DNA from: Hyposmocoma kahamanoa
Taxonomy: Eukaryota; Arthropoda; Insecta; Lepidoptera; Cosmopterigidae
Length of the DNA stretch: 64,000 nt
Assembly: GCF_003589595.1 (NCBI RefSeq)
Contig: NW_020654422.1
Coordinates: 7,368,415 to 7,432,414, forward strand
Direction: 5' to 3'
In this document: positions 21,588-32,848 of the stretch, piece by piece
How positions within the stretch are numbered: position 1 is the first letter of the stretch
Layout: the number at the start of each line of letters is the position of its first letter
Translations under genes and position numbers: made by a program
Notes under the pieces: generated by a model
The model's database searches: none
Told to the model about the DNA's origin: nothing
The model's input: only the letters and a program-made list of their open reading frames with translations

Positions 21588-22372
21588 AGTTTATTAAGAC
21601 AAGTAGTGCAACTTCCGCCTGCTCGGTGAGTTAATGCTACACTTCGCTAGCGTGCTTATTTGTCACATTATTTTTTCAGTTGTACCTACAGGTTGTAAAC
21701 ATAATTTGAAAAACATAAGGTGTTCATAGTGATGAACACCTTATGTTCAAATTCGCTGCAGCAGAGCTCCTTGTGACAGAGTTCGTCCAGGAAAGTAATG
21801 CCACCTTACCTATTTCTGCCGCCAAAGTTTTGAAGGGCAGGGGTGCTGGTGAAATTACTGGCACATGGGACTTTTCAACTTATGTCTCAGGGTGACGGGC
21901 GATGAGGTAGTGCCCCTCAGATCTTTGAGATTTAAAGCTCTGAGTGGCACTGCGACTGTTATGAACTGGCGTGTCGCTTACCGTCAGGCGCGCGACTTTT
22001 CGTCCCGTCTCTTAGTATCATAAAAAAAATTAAAAATCCGACTTACGTTTTGTTATTTTTATACCAGCATCGTGAATTGGTATTTCGATTATACAATAGA
22101 AATTAAATGCTGAACAATTCTGAATTTGTAGCGCTCTTATACAAACTACCACAAACACAATAACAAACACGTCCACTATTTGATATAACTTTTTAAACAC
22201 CGAACGGCCACTTCAATCTGTAATTAATAGCGCGTGCGACAACCGGCGCTATGCACCGCCATATTATGCGAATGTGTGCGTTTGTTCACGACGCGCGGCG
22301 TGTATGCAGACATATAAGTCACGCTGCTACGTTTGTATGAAGTTACCATACTTTGTCTTATTTATACTATGC
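21588..22372 (+). mobile_element. TIR repeat family G, copy 1, with SINE B inside
   Basis: The left end AGTATAGTTTATTAAGACAA and the right end, read in reverse, AGTATAAATAAGACAAAGTA form imperfect TIRs. A second copy is at 51897-53478; shared blocks include GTTGTACCTACAGGTTGTAA and ATTATGCGAATGTGTGCG. Family B is inserted at 21757-22033. It lies in MADD intron 14. Confidence 0.7.
21757..22033 (+). repeat. SINE-like repeat family B, nested in G
   Basis: CAGCAGAGCTCCTTGTGACA, GTTCGTCCAGGAAAGTA, CAGGGTGACGGGCG, CGACTTTTCGTCCCGTCTC, ending AGTATCATAAAAAAAA. Before it, AGGTGTTCATAGTGATGAAC is a small inverted repeat at the junction. Confidence 0.8.
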
Positions 22373-22513
22373 TTATAGCGTGATATGAAATATCATTAAT
22401 AGCCGCTTGATACTTTTCATCTATATGTAATTTTTTATACATTTGTTAAAGAAGCGTGATAATTGTAGCTTTCCTTCATACTAAAATCTCTAATTACAAT
22501 TATAAATACTTAC

Positions 22514-22705
22514 ACTCTTCTTTACGGGTGGGGCTCGAGAGTCAGTGGCATCCTGCCGTTCATCTTGAGCGTCATCGTCTGAAAGGTCACTGTGGTCCGA
22601 GCTAGATGCGGAAGGTGAAGGAGAAGTAGAATTTCTGCCTTCTTCGCCAGCAGTAGCTCCTTGACCATCCTCACCGTACATTAGAAATGACGGTGGAGTG
22701 TATAC
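22514..22705 (-). CDS. MADD: MADD exon 14
   Basis: Residues ~721-784. YTPPSFLMYGEDGQGATAGE then SASSSDHSDLSDDDAQDERQ: an acidic Ser/Asp-rich stretch like the 'SDSEPTDDSGSDSMDYDDSS' linker after the dDENN in vertebrates, a likely CK2-type phosphorylation zone by composition. The acceptor is TTTCACAG, the donor AGT/GTAAGT. Confidence 0.92.
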
Positions 22706-22867
22706 CTGTGAAATAAGTTGGTTTTTATATGTTTTCAGACAATTAATTAATTTGAAATATCGATACTTCATTGAAAAAAAGACGTAAAAGGCAAGCCACA
22801 AAGTTTTCAAGATGAAGCAAAGGAGAGTGAAAAACTTTTTTATAAACGTTTTGCTTTCTTTTTAACA

Positions 22868-23053
22868 GACTTCAAAGAAAGGAGGAGGTTCTTAATTCGA
22901 CTTTATTTTTTTTACTTTTTTGTATGTACGTTACGTTATTTACGTTACGTTATTTGTGAAGCGATTTTGATGATTATTTTTGTGTTGGAAAGAGGGTAGC
23001 TCCATAGTGGTCCTATTTCATTTTGAAGAAAATCATGCTCCTCTAAGGATGGC
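22868..23053 (-). repeat. Repeat family A, left half, split by BEL/Pao element
   Basis: GACTTCAAAGAAAGGAGGAG to CTCCTCTAAGGATGGC is the reversed 3' half of family A. The remainder continues at 24379-24500, after the LTR element. Confidence 0.75.
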
Positions 23054-24378
23054 TGTTCACGCATGAATACTCATTTTTATAAATAGCGCCTAAATTTTAT
23101 TATAAGGAGCAATTATTTTAATGGCTGATTTTGCTATTCACCAATTAAAGGCGATTTTTATTATCTCCTGTGTTAAGTCCCGTACATGGGACTAGACCGA
23201 AGCTGGATTTTGTCTACCTGGATTCAAGGACATATAAGCTTCAAATCAAGAAAATTAAAAGAGAAAAAAGGCTATCCACATTGAATTGGTTGGTGATTTG
23301 ACAAGCATTAATTATTTATTGGCATTGCGCAGATTCATTGCGCGTACGAGGAAACCCAAAACCATATTTTCCGACAATGTTCTATCAGTAGTTGGTGCTT
23401 ATAGCGACCTTTCAAAATTTTTAAAAAGTTATTGTGATTCGCTGTCGTCTGAGGAAGAATGAAGAAATTAATTTCTGTTTTATTCCAGCTTATTCGTCAC
23501 ATTTAGGTGGTCTATGGGAAGCTAGTGTAAAGTCGACCAAATATATTTACAAAGAGTGTTGGGCAATTGTAACTTAACTTTTGAAGAGCTGTATGTAGCA
23601 CTTGTCCAAATTAGCATATAATAACGCATACACTCAACAAAGCCCCGCACTAACGAAACCCTGAGTCGTGGGTGCCATGGACACTCACATAAACAACCAC
23701 AAATTAGATTCACGAAAGAAATAAATGTAGGCCATACAAATATTTCTCCCGGCCTGGGAATCGAACCTGGGACCTCTGCGTGGTAGTCCGGCATGGTAAC
23801 CGTTCGGTCACAAAAGCAATCCTCAATTCGACCACTTACCCCTCTTTCGAGTGATCCAGAAGGCCTAATGCCATTGACACCAGGACATTTCATCATCGGA
23901 TAATTGATAAACTTCGACAACATTTTTGGTGCTGATGGAGCAAAGAATATGTCTCAGAGCCTCAACTGAGGACTAAAGGCGTACTTGTAAAGACGCATTG
24001 AAGATGAACGCTCTAGCAGTTCTGAAGGAGGACAATCTACCACCATTAAAATGGAAACTGGGTCGAGCTACAACTCGTGTTTCCTGGCACTGATGGCGTC
24101 AGTAGAGTGGCAAATATCAAAACTTCTACAGGAATTGTAAGAAGATCCTTTTCAAAAATTTGTCCACTTCTCGAAGCAAACATTATTGGTTGAAACGCAA
24201 AAGCTTTCAACGGCCGGCGGAATGTTCATGCATTAAGATATATTTTTATAAATAGCGTCTAAATTTTATAAGGAGCAATTATTTTAATGGTTGAATTTGC
24301 AATTTAAGGGTTTTTCTCTCAACATAAATTCAGCAGCGAGCACCGATTTTTATTATCTCCTGTGTCAAGTCCCGTATC
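23054..24378 (+). mobile_element. Internally deleted BEL/Pao LTR retrotransposon
   Basis: Two direct repeats act as LTRs: 23054-23185 and ~24223-24378. Both start TGTTCAYGCAT, share TTTTTATAAATAGCGYCTAAA and AAGGAGCAATTATTTTAATG, and end near AAGTCCCGTA. Between them only the last part of pol survives on the + strand: an integrase core and C-terminal region with recognisable HLGGLWEASVK, RPLTPLSSDPEGL and GHFIIG motifs, broken by stops, frameshifts and a SINE at 23612-23815. Gag, protease and RT are missing. The flanks carry ATGGC / GTGGC, a likely 5-bp target duplication inside repeat A. Confidence 0.85.
23612..23815 (-). repeat. SINE family C nested in the BEL/Pao integrase
   Basis: This is the reverse complement of family C: CTGGGAATCGAACCTGGGAC and CCGGCATGGTAACCGTTCGG at the tRNA-like head, ATAAATGTAGGCCATACAAA in the body. 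The integrase frame resumes just past it. Confidence 0.8.
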
Positions 24379-24500
24379 GTGGCGCACTAGGGAATGAGTC
24401 CGGGTTTGCGCATTTTCCGATAACCGATTTTAATAAAACTTGGCAAATACTTATAATTCCACGAACTTTTGAGGTCGGTTTTTTTAGTACTCTGTACTGA
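24379..24500 (-). repeat. Repeat family A, right half
   Basis: It resumes with GGAATGAGTCCGGGTTTGC and ends AGGTCGGTTTTTTTAGTAC...CTGTACTGAG, the reversed 5' end of family A (CTCAGTACAGCGTAC). Confidence 0.7.
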
Positions 24501-24850
24501 GATTATAAATTTTTATAGCTATCTTAAACTAAAAGTTTTATTTTTTGACGAAAAAGTTTACTTCGTCTAAACAGATCGAGAAATTGGCGAATTTAACCCA
24601 ACTACATCGATAGCTTATTTTGATAAAATTGGCTTTTAGGACTTTTATGCCCGAAGTATCGATATTTTAATAGAATAATTAATATTGAAATGTTTCTCTT
24701 CGAATATTAGTTACATTCTTTAAATTTAACGCGGTATTTATATACATTTTCATAGAAGTTTAAGTGATCAAAATTAAATCCCCGTCAAGTGCTTTTAAAT
24801 ATTGATATTAGTAGTATTCATGGACTTCTTAAAGAGACAAAACTACTTAC

Positions 24851-24939
24851 TGTTTTTGGATCTAATGATGAAGATAAAGTCATTGGCACTTGAACTACGG
24901 CGCTGTAGGTTTCTCCTATTACGTGTTGATGATTTCCAC
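24851..24939 (-). CDS. MADD: MADD exon 13
   Basis: Residues ~691-720: NHQHVIGETYSAVVQVPMTL then SSSLDPKT. The acceptor TTTTTTTAG precedes GTGGAAATC and the donor is ACA/GTAAGT. Enters in phase 1, leaves in phase 0. Confidence 0.88.
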
Positions 24940-25457
24940 CTAAAAAAATCACCGCTTAAAATATAGTTTGCATTAATATAACGTTCATTCCTTTGTATGC
25001 CAATTGGCAAATGATTTTATCACGATAGTGAACATGTCCCATACTTCACTAGAGTGGTTACTACTTGTGACAATAACTTCTGGGCTACAATATGGCTACA
25101 ATAATATAATGTATGCCATTAATACGATAAAAAGAAGTACTTTTTTAATATAAAACATTGTATAAATACTTTATGGATTGTTAAGGGTCGAACTTATTTA
25201 CTATGACAATATACCTGGTGATAAATCCGACGAAATAATTTCAGATACAAAATCGCTAAGAGAAGAATATGACGAGCTCGTACTCTCTGCTGCTTCAGAG
25301 TCTGAACCACTTTCATCTGCAACAAATGAAATTTACCGGTTTTCATTATTTTATTTAATCAATAAAAATGTATAGGATGCGACTAGTAAAACGACACTAA
25401 TATAACTACAAAAGGTATTTACACTTCAATAGACAAAAGATTTAGTTTTGTTCTCAC

Positions 25458-25668
25458 CAGTAGGCTGATTTTCATGTCGCTGCAATTGCCTCAGCGCACC
25501 ATTGAGCGAACTACCGTCATCCCAGACAGCAAAACGAATCGGTTGCAACTGGTCAGCGAACCATTTAGGTTTATCGCCGATTTGCCGTGGATCGAACACT
25601 CCTGTTTGCACTCTGAGGAAAGCTACATTGCAGGGTGTTAACGACCACTCTGCTAGAAATTCAACCGC
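25458..25668 (-). CDS. MADD: MADD exon 12
   Basis: Residues ~621-690. AVEFLAEWSLTPCNVAFLRV then FDPRQIGDKPKWFADQLQPI, the end of the dDENN region ('VEYFGEWILNPTNYAF...IGDKPKWYAHQLQPI' in vertebrates). The acceptor is GATTTCAG, the donor ACTG/GTGAGA. Confidence 0.97.
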
Positions 25669-26443
25669 CTGAAATCATACAACATAACTATAAAAGTTAT
25701 ACCAAGTACTTAATACATAAAAACTTAGCTTCAAGGGAAAAAATATCGTGTTCCTATGAAAATTCCTACCAAACAAGAAATTAATGTTGAATTACTATTT
25801 CTATACCACTTAATTGTAATGCTATTTCTAAACAAATCCAAAACTAATAAAAAGTGTATCGTGGGTCAATGATCGTGAAAGAAATTTCGTGGTTATTCAC
25901 TAAATGACTATCATTAATTACAAGTTTCTTATAACTGGACATATGATATTACATTTAAAGGAATATTTATAGTACATATTTATTATCTTAGTTTTTTTTT
26001 CTTATATGTAATCCATGCGTATATCTGGTTTCGAACAGCCCGTATGCGCGCGTATAGTAGTAGTAGACAGTAGGACTGGTTTCCTTGCAACAGCTCGCGC
26101 TCTGCTGCGGCAGTAAGCTATAGCTTAAGTTTTCGTTAATATTAATTGTGATAAATCTTCATTATATTTTTTTCCTACATTGTTTACATTTAATAAAATT
26201 GTTATTTCACGTATTATGTTAGAGAAGTTGCAACACTCATACAAATCTGTTCAGGTTTAATAGTGTAAATTAAAACCGTGTTAATGTTTTTGTAATTGTT
26301 ATCTTAAAAAAAAAGAGTTATCCCGTGACCATGGAGCGTGTAACCATTCCGAAATATCGGGAAAATAAAAAGAAATCATACCGTGGTAAGAAACGTGTAA
26401 TTAGTGACAGTCCTTCATTAAAGTGTTTAACTTCTGAACTTAC

Positions 26444-26602
26444 TTGCGTTCGAGCAAATTTATTCAAAAATGAAGTAGTCCTAGGTCGAGATCGTAAGAA
26501 GCTGTTGATTTGAAACGCGACCACAGGCCGTGGGTATAGCCTCAGAGTTCGCGTGTGTTCCATGAAATTCGCCAGTATGTTTTGGGAGTTGAAAAAACGG
26601 AC
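26444..26602 (-). CDS. MADD: MADD exon 11
   Basis: Residues ~568-620. [40 protein letters not shown] and LNKFARTQ: the dDENN core. The acceptor is CATTCCAG, the donor CAA/GTAAGT. Exactly 53 codons. Confidence 0.97.
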
Positions 26603-27092
26603 CTGGAATGAAGTGATAAAGTGAAGTGCTAAATGAAGTACCTATTTAGGAACCATTCTTCTGTGCGACCGAATTCTATGCTTTCGTGGCGTTATGCAGC
26701 ACTGTTGTTTGGTAGTTGCCGCCTACCATAACTACCTTAGTACCATTAGGCAGAATACCAGCAGTGTTTGTCTTTTCACGGTCTACAGTATTTATGCGGA
26801 GTAAGGGTCATTATAGCACAACCTGTTGCAAATAGGTACAATTAGTACAATGTGTACCAATACTAATTTATGTTCTACGTGTTTTTGTGTATACCCCGTG
26901 AAGTGATTGTAAATGTATGTTTCAGTTTGTATTTGTGCAAACGTTTATTAAGCAACAACTATCTATCTATATATTTATCGATAACGAATATCAGTAGCAA
27001 AATTTGATCGAAAATAAGGGCTGACCACCGAGTGTCGCTGTCGCGTCTTGTCCACGCTGCCCGTATCCAATATAAGTTACATATCCACTTAC

Positions 27093-27312
27093 CATAGCCA
27101 CTCGAGTAGCAACATCGACAGAGTCAACATCGTTGCCAAATATGAGCGGGTTGAAGGGCTGTGAGTGTGAGCTGGCCAGCGAATGTCGCTGCGGCGTGTT
27201 ACCCGCACTTATCGCACTCGAGCTGCTGAGCGAAACGCGGCGGCTCTCCGGCGTACTTTGTGGCGCTGAGTGGGCACCGTCGCCAGAGCCACGGAAAGAC
27301 GGCTGTTGCACC
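27093..27312 (-). CDS. MADD: MADD exon 10
   Basis: Residues ~494-567. A Ser-rich linker ([20 protein letters not shown]) then [20 protein letters not shown], the conserved entry into the dDENN. The acceptor is GATAACAG, the donor ATG/GTAAGT. Confidence 0.95.
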
Positions 27313-27551
27313 CTGTTATCACATTTATTGTAAGGTATTGTCACCGATTCGTATCACGATGGCAACTTTCCTCGCGAAATGACACGCGACGGAGATACAA
27401 TGCGCCAAAATATGGGGACCTGACTAAGATTTAGATACTCAATAATAATTATTATCAACCTGCGCGCGTCCACGCAATTTTATTATACGGCTTCGGGTTC
27501 CGAATAGGACCACTGTATATATTTAAACCTGTAATAAGAAAAGTAGTATAA

Positions 27552-27912
27552 GGCGTCGTCGTCCTAATTGAACGCGAGCGACCATCGCAAGTTAGCGCGA
27601 GTTTTGTTCGTGCGAACCTGCGATCAAACATACCTACAAATCCCGACTAGATGTCCTATTTGCCGACTATAATGTTTGAAATCTATTCGCGCGAAATTAG
27701 TTCGTAGGAACGCACGATCATACATATTGATGTCGGAATAGGTGTAGTTGATAATCGCATCGCGTTATCGCTAGCGGGCTCCACGGTCGCACAAACACAA
27801 AAAAAATTGCGGGAACACGGGCTCGGGCACGGGCGGTAGCAATAGATATTAGGACACCCGCTTTTTGCAACCGCGTCATAATCTTGAATTCGCGTTCAAT
27901 TAGGACGACGCC
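27552..27912. mobile_element. 361-bp MITE, PIF/Harbinger-like
   Basis: TAA lies on both sides (27549-27551 and 27913-27915). Terminal inverted repeats are GGCGTCGTCGTCCTAATTGA at left and, read in reverse, GGCGTCGTCCTAATTGAACG at right; the left TIR has a 3-bp GTC duplication. A 3-bp TWA target and GGC start fit the PIF/Harbinger superfamily. GC- and CpG-rich inside; no ORF of note. Confidence 0.8.
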
Positions 27913-28103
27913 TAACTCTCGCTAGACACACGCGTTGTACAGCGCGAGTCGTCTCACGCGCCGTTATAAAACTGAAGCGTTCACTCGGTGTTTAAAAAAT
28001 TACATAAAATAGTAATCATGTTTATAAAACAAATTTATAAAACAAACCACTTGATAAATTGGTAATAAAGATACATAATGTTCAAACTTCATTCGCAACT
28101 TAC

Positions 28104-28195
28104 TTTAGAGTGGCGCCTCCGACACTGTCCCGCCTCGAGGGCATCAGCTGTGCCTGTGCCTGATCGTTGGTCGTGTTCGTCAGACTGCTCAGAGC
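28104..28195 (-). CDS. MADD: MADD exon 9
   Basis: Residues ~464-493: ALSSLTNTTNDQAQAQLMPS then RRDSVGGATL. It continues NHLKQ of exon 8 as 'HLKQALASM' does in vertebrates. The acceptor is TTATGTTCAG, the donor AAA/GTAAGT. Confidence 0.92.
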
Positions 28196-30706
28196 CTGAA
28201 CATAAGTGTTTCACTTTATCATCTTCTGGGATTATACGGGTGAAACGTTTATGTGTCGTAAGACAAAACCGTGTTCTGTATAAATATAACAGATTCTAAA
28301 TAGTCTGAACGAGTATATGAGCTTAATTTTTTTTTTTCAATAAAATAATAATGACTGGCAGAAGTGGGTCTTTTACACAGGTTTTTTCTTACGATGTAGA
28401 TTCACCCAACGCCTACTATAAAATTCAATGTCTACTAAATTGTATATAAGTAAATATTTATTTACAATTGTACTATTTTAAAAATTATACATTTGTTAAA
28501 GCGTGATTAATAATATCATTTCTCTGCAGCTTAGATTTAAAAGCACTTTTAATAGCATTAGAGATCCTTGTGGAAGTGTTTTTTTTATAATATCAACTGA
28601 CGGGACGAACTAGTCGTGCGTCTAATGGTAAGCTACACGTCTGCCCATAACAATTGCAGTGCCCCTTAGATCTTTGCGATTTAAAGTTCTTCGCGTACCA
28701 CCAGGCGCACGACTTGTCCGCTCCGTTACTTCGTATTATAAAAAAAAGATAACTTTTAGAATCGCTATTTAAAAATATTTAACAGTAATTGTAATTAACT
28801 CATAAAATCTTAATTAACTATTTACACTTGACAAAGCTGAGCCCAAGCTTAGCAAAACTGTTAACAATAAAACTATAATTTAATTTTATCGCGAATACAA
28901 ACTACATACAGCATTTTCATTCAAAATAAGGCCCAAGAATAAAAACCACAATACTGTACTTTACGTACATAGAAGAGAGAAGGCTGAAATACTATTCAAA
29001 TAAATATAGATTTATAATAGCACTCTCACAACAATCAGTTACATGCCAACGCAACAGTAAGTAAATGACTGAATATGTGTTAGTGTCTCACATAGTCATT
29101 ATGTTAGTAATAATTAGTTTGTGTGGAGACTGTTATGTGTGTAGGGTCAGATCGAAGGTGTTTCCTTTGTGTGTTTGACAAACGTTATCCAAAAACCATG
29201 CATAGCTTCCTACACTATTATCATAGTTGACTGTTATACACAACAAACTAATAACGCGTAGGCTATCCAGTGATAGATTTATACAATATGTTTTTTTGTC
29301 AGAAACCTTCGTTCTGACATAGTTGTGTAATGTCGCTAACACACATTTCAGTCAAATATACCTTCTCTTGGAACTTCACAACGTCTCATGAAAATTATGA
29401 ATACCTTATATGGGTCATATATGAGTTATGTTAAATGAAAGTGGGTGTTATAACAGTACAATGATAGAAGTCGTTCCAGAGTCGGCATGTATGCATATCA
29501 AACTCGCATAAAACTCAGTTGTAGTGCATAGTGAAGTCAAGTGTGCAATGTAAAAAGAGTATGGATATTTACACCAGTCCCGGCATGTCCCATGAGTTGC
29601 ATGGCCTACCGACGAGAGAAGTGAGGGCTGATGTTAGTGATAAGATACACAGATATTGTAGTCAAGTGAGCGAAATTCGGACCAAAGAAGTAGAGCGATA
29701 GAGAAAATAGATGCAATGGTACTTAGAATAGTGAAACGCAACACGTATGTATAAATTATTTTTATGTACATAATATATTAGTAATGCCAGAAAAACTTGT
29801 GACAAAAAACAGGGGTCGAAATTATGGAGATGTTTATTTTCTCTAATAATTGTCTGATACAAATCCGATAATTATCTTTAAAATATTATATTTAAACTTT
29901 GACTAAAAATAACTAACAGTGAAAATATTAAATAAAAATGAAGAAAAGTCTATGGGAAAACGATTTGGTTTGTGACTTTCTTGAGATTGACATTTTTACA
30001 TGTTTAAATAGTATGTCTCTGATAAAGACACATCACATGACATTGTTACCGGCAGCATTTTATTGTTCTTATCGAATTTTATAAATATTAAGATAATCAA
30101 ACCTTTATAATAAATGATCTTTATATTGATTATTTATTATCAAGGTATATTTATCAAGATTATTATCCCGATAATTAACAAGATAATTATCAATGATAAT
30201 TGTAACTTCGAACTCTGCAATAAAAGCATGTAGCGATAAAAGGATGTGTTAGTTTTCTACATCGTCTTATCCTCTCAGTACCCACCTCTTGCTTCGGCTA
30301 CAAGTTAACGACAGGAAGCAGCAAATTTAATCTTTGGCAACTTTTGATGCCATGGACCATTTAGTGGGTAAAAAGAAAAATGAGTAAAGAAGTATGATTA
30401 CTAAGGCAAAGTAGTCACGCTAGTGTCACGTCGGGTAGGTAGTGTTTTACAAAAGTTACTTTTGCATCTATTTATTTGAGCCAGAAAATTATATACTGCC
30501 AATGTAGTCAATAGTAGAAAATACACCTATAGAAGTGACCGAAAAATGCATTCACTTGACATAGCAAGTAAGCGACATCGAAAACAATGCGCTCACGAGT
30601 GCTTGTAGAAAAAAACCATGTGATTAAAATTAAACGATAAAATCGACATTGAGGCGCTTTGCCAATACAAAACAAAAAACATGTTGAAAGTTAAATAGTT
30701 ACGTAC
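28196..30706 (-). other. MADD intron 8
   Basis: AT-rich. It holds the palindromic family-B derivative at 28585-28748 and, at 30050-30200, an AT-rich block with many GATAATTATC-type palindromic words. No exon-like block found. Confidence 0.45.
28585..28748. repeat. Palindromic derivative of repeat B
   Basis: The left half reads as reversed family B (TTTTTTTATAATATCAACTG, ACGGGACGAACTAGTCGTGC, ATAACAATTGCAGTGCC). The right half reads as forward family B (TTAGATCTTTGCGATTTAAA, CAGGCGCACGACTTGTCC, GTATTATAAAAAAAA). The two halves of the 3' end of B are therefore joined head to head. Confidence 0.75.
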
Positions 30707-30833
30707 CTGTTTTAAATGATTTTTAAGTACAGAACCCTCCGGTTCAGGTAATGGCGGTAAATCTTGGTCGGTCCCCGTAGGGCTTATTAGTTTTGTTGCG
30801 TCCAAATCAACTAGCCATATGTCATCTGGTAGT
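30707..30833 (-). CDS. MADD: MADD exon 8
   Basis: Residues ~421-463. LPDDIWLVDLDATKLISPTG then PPLPEPEGSVLKNHLKQ, the end of the cDENN. The acceptor is TTTGTACAG, the donor CAG/GTACGT. Confidence 0.97.
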
Positions 30834-31508
30834 CTGTACAAAATAATTTTACTGGTATTAATGGTAAAAATTCTTGTGACGACGGTGCATTGTGGCCTGA
30901 ACATTTTGGTGTTGCAATCATAAGAATATTTAAAGGTTCGGCTGCACGATCGAGCTTCACCGGGAGCAAGCTTGCGTAAGATCTACGTTTGTATATGTCG
31001 CACCTCCGGTGAAACATAACCTTAACTACAAAAAATTATAATGCTTTGGCGTACAATTGTATCCATATTAACTGCATTTAAAAATGGTTTGTTATTTTAA
31101 AAACGCAGTAAATATTTTGCACCCTATTATACACCCTAAACCTTGGGTTTTTCCTTGTAAGTTTTACAATCGACAAGAAGAAGAAATTTTATTAACATAT
31201 TTGAAGAGCGATTTTGCTATAGCAACGAATGTTACAACAAATCGCACCTCCGGTGAAACAGTGACTTGCACTTGCAAAAATTTTCGAAAAAGTAAAACAA
31301 GTTTTATTTTTTGTTTCTAAGGTGTGTACTGTATGTGCAAAGATCTCTTAAATGTTATACTACCAATAAGTAACAAGCATTGCGCCCTCCGTAGAAAAAT
31401 GAATGAATGCATAATGTGTCTCTGTTATTGTGTTTTTTAATTATTAAACAATTTTAACTTTCTTAGCAGTTAAGTCCTTGTTTCGCCGTAGGTGCGAATT
31501 TCCCTCAC

Positions 31509-31761
31509 CTAAAGTTCTTCTTATAAGTGAGGAAAGTAGCAGGTATGCCAATGAGGAAAGGCGTGGGAGCTAGCAGAAGTTGTTCAGCACAGTTCATGCA
31601 ACTTGGTAGCAGTGGAATGGCCGGAAACATGTACTCCAGCGGGTACAGCATGGCCACTAACGCCATCACCGACATCGACAGCGCGTTGTAGTCGCGAGAT
31701 TGGACTACGACTTTGTTTTCCAAAAGTATTAGCGTTAGTACTTTTAGGCAGGTGTCCACAC
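31509..31761 (-). CDS. MADD: MADD exon 7
   Basis: Residues ~337-420. [36 protein letters not shown] and [20 protein letters not shown]: the cDENN core, nearly identical to vertebrates. The acceptor is TTATTTTAG, the donor TTTAG/GTGAGG. Confidence 0.98.
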
Positions 31762-31854
31762 CTAAAATAAAAGTGAAATTTTAGACGACGTATTTTTTAG
31801 CTTTTTAATTCACTTCCGGATTTTGATAGAAAACAATATTAAAACAATCTCAAA

Positions 31855-32045
31855 GACATCTCAAGCACGTAGGAAAATTCGTGAGGTCCGCTGGTTCGTT
31901 CCGTGGCTTAGTTGGCATAGCGTCTGGTACGGTTTGCTACGAGACGTCGGTTCAAATCCGGCTGGATCGAAGATCTTGAGACGATCCATATCGATCTTTG
32001 TATTAATAATTTCACAAAAAATAATTGAATATCAACATTTTTATT
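31855..32045 (+). repeat. tRNA-headed SINE-like repeat family D
   Basis: CCGTGGCTTAGTTGGCATAG and GGTTCAAATCCGGCTGGATC look like tRNA A and B boxes, followed by the D-family GATCTTTGTATTAATAATT and ATAATTGAATATCA tail. It lies just upstream of MADD exon 7. Too diverged for a functional tRNA. Confidence 0.75.
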
Positions 32046-32548
32046 CAATGATGAAACATTCTGACATTTAATAAAAATTTAAACTCAAAGATATATAATT
32101 ATTAACTTAAGGTGGCATGTCACGGTCTCTTTTTCATACAAACGTTTGTGAACATCTTTGTCTAAACATTACGTTACCAACTAAAGGTCTTATGTAGCAT
32201 GGTGAATAAAGTTCCATTCGGTCGTATAGAAAAATGTAGTATTTATTAGCCATTTTATGTAAAATATGAGGCAAACAAGTAGACAAGTCACTTCATGTCA
32301 TTGACTTACAATTTCATGTAACGCCGTTTCTCTCTAGAAAGACATTGGAGCCCATAGACATTTGCAATACCAAAGGAGCTGCCTATGCGTTGTTAGCCTT
32401 TGAGAGACATGTTTACTCGCCCTTTGAAGAACATTATAGATTATAACATAATTTTTTTTATTTTAAGTTTTATACTCAATACAAATACAAAAATGTATTT
32501 GAAAAAAAAATTCAATACATACAATTATTGTTCTATGTATATTTTTTA

Positions 32549-32848
32549 TAATAATTAAGTGACAGGACGAACAAGTCGAACACGTGATGGTAAGCGACAC
32601 GCCTGTCCATTACAGTTGCAGGGCCACTAAGAGCTTTATTTAAATCACAAAGATCTAAGGGGCACTGTCACTGCGCCCGACACCCTGAGACAAAGTTGAC
32701 AAGTTCTATGTGCCTGTAATTTCACCAGCACGCTTACCCATCGAAACCGGGACGCTGTAACTCACACTACTGTTTGGCGGCAGAAATAGGTAAGGCAGCA
32801 GTACTTCTCTGGACGAACTCTTTCACAAGTAGCTCTACTGCTAATAAA
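32549..32848 (-). repeat. SINE-like repeat family B, reverse copy
   Basis: GTGACAGGACGAACAAGTCG, GATGGTAAGCGACACGCCTG, ACCCTGAGACAAAGTTGACA, ending ACAAGTAGCTCTACTGCTAA. It lies in MADD intron 6. Confidence 0.8.

Noticed and set aside
31910..31970. tRNA gene
   Set aside because: A and B box-like words exist but the acceptor and anticodon arms do not pair, and the sequence belongs to the dispersed SINE-like family D.
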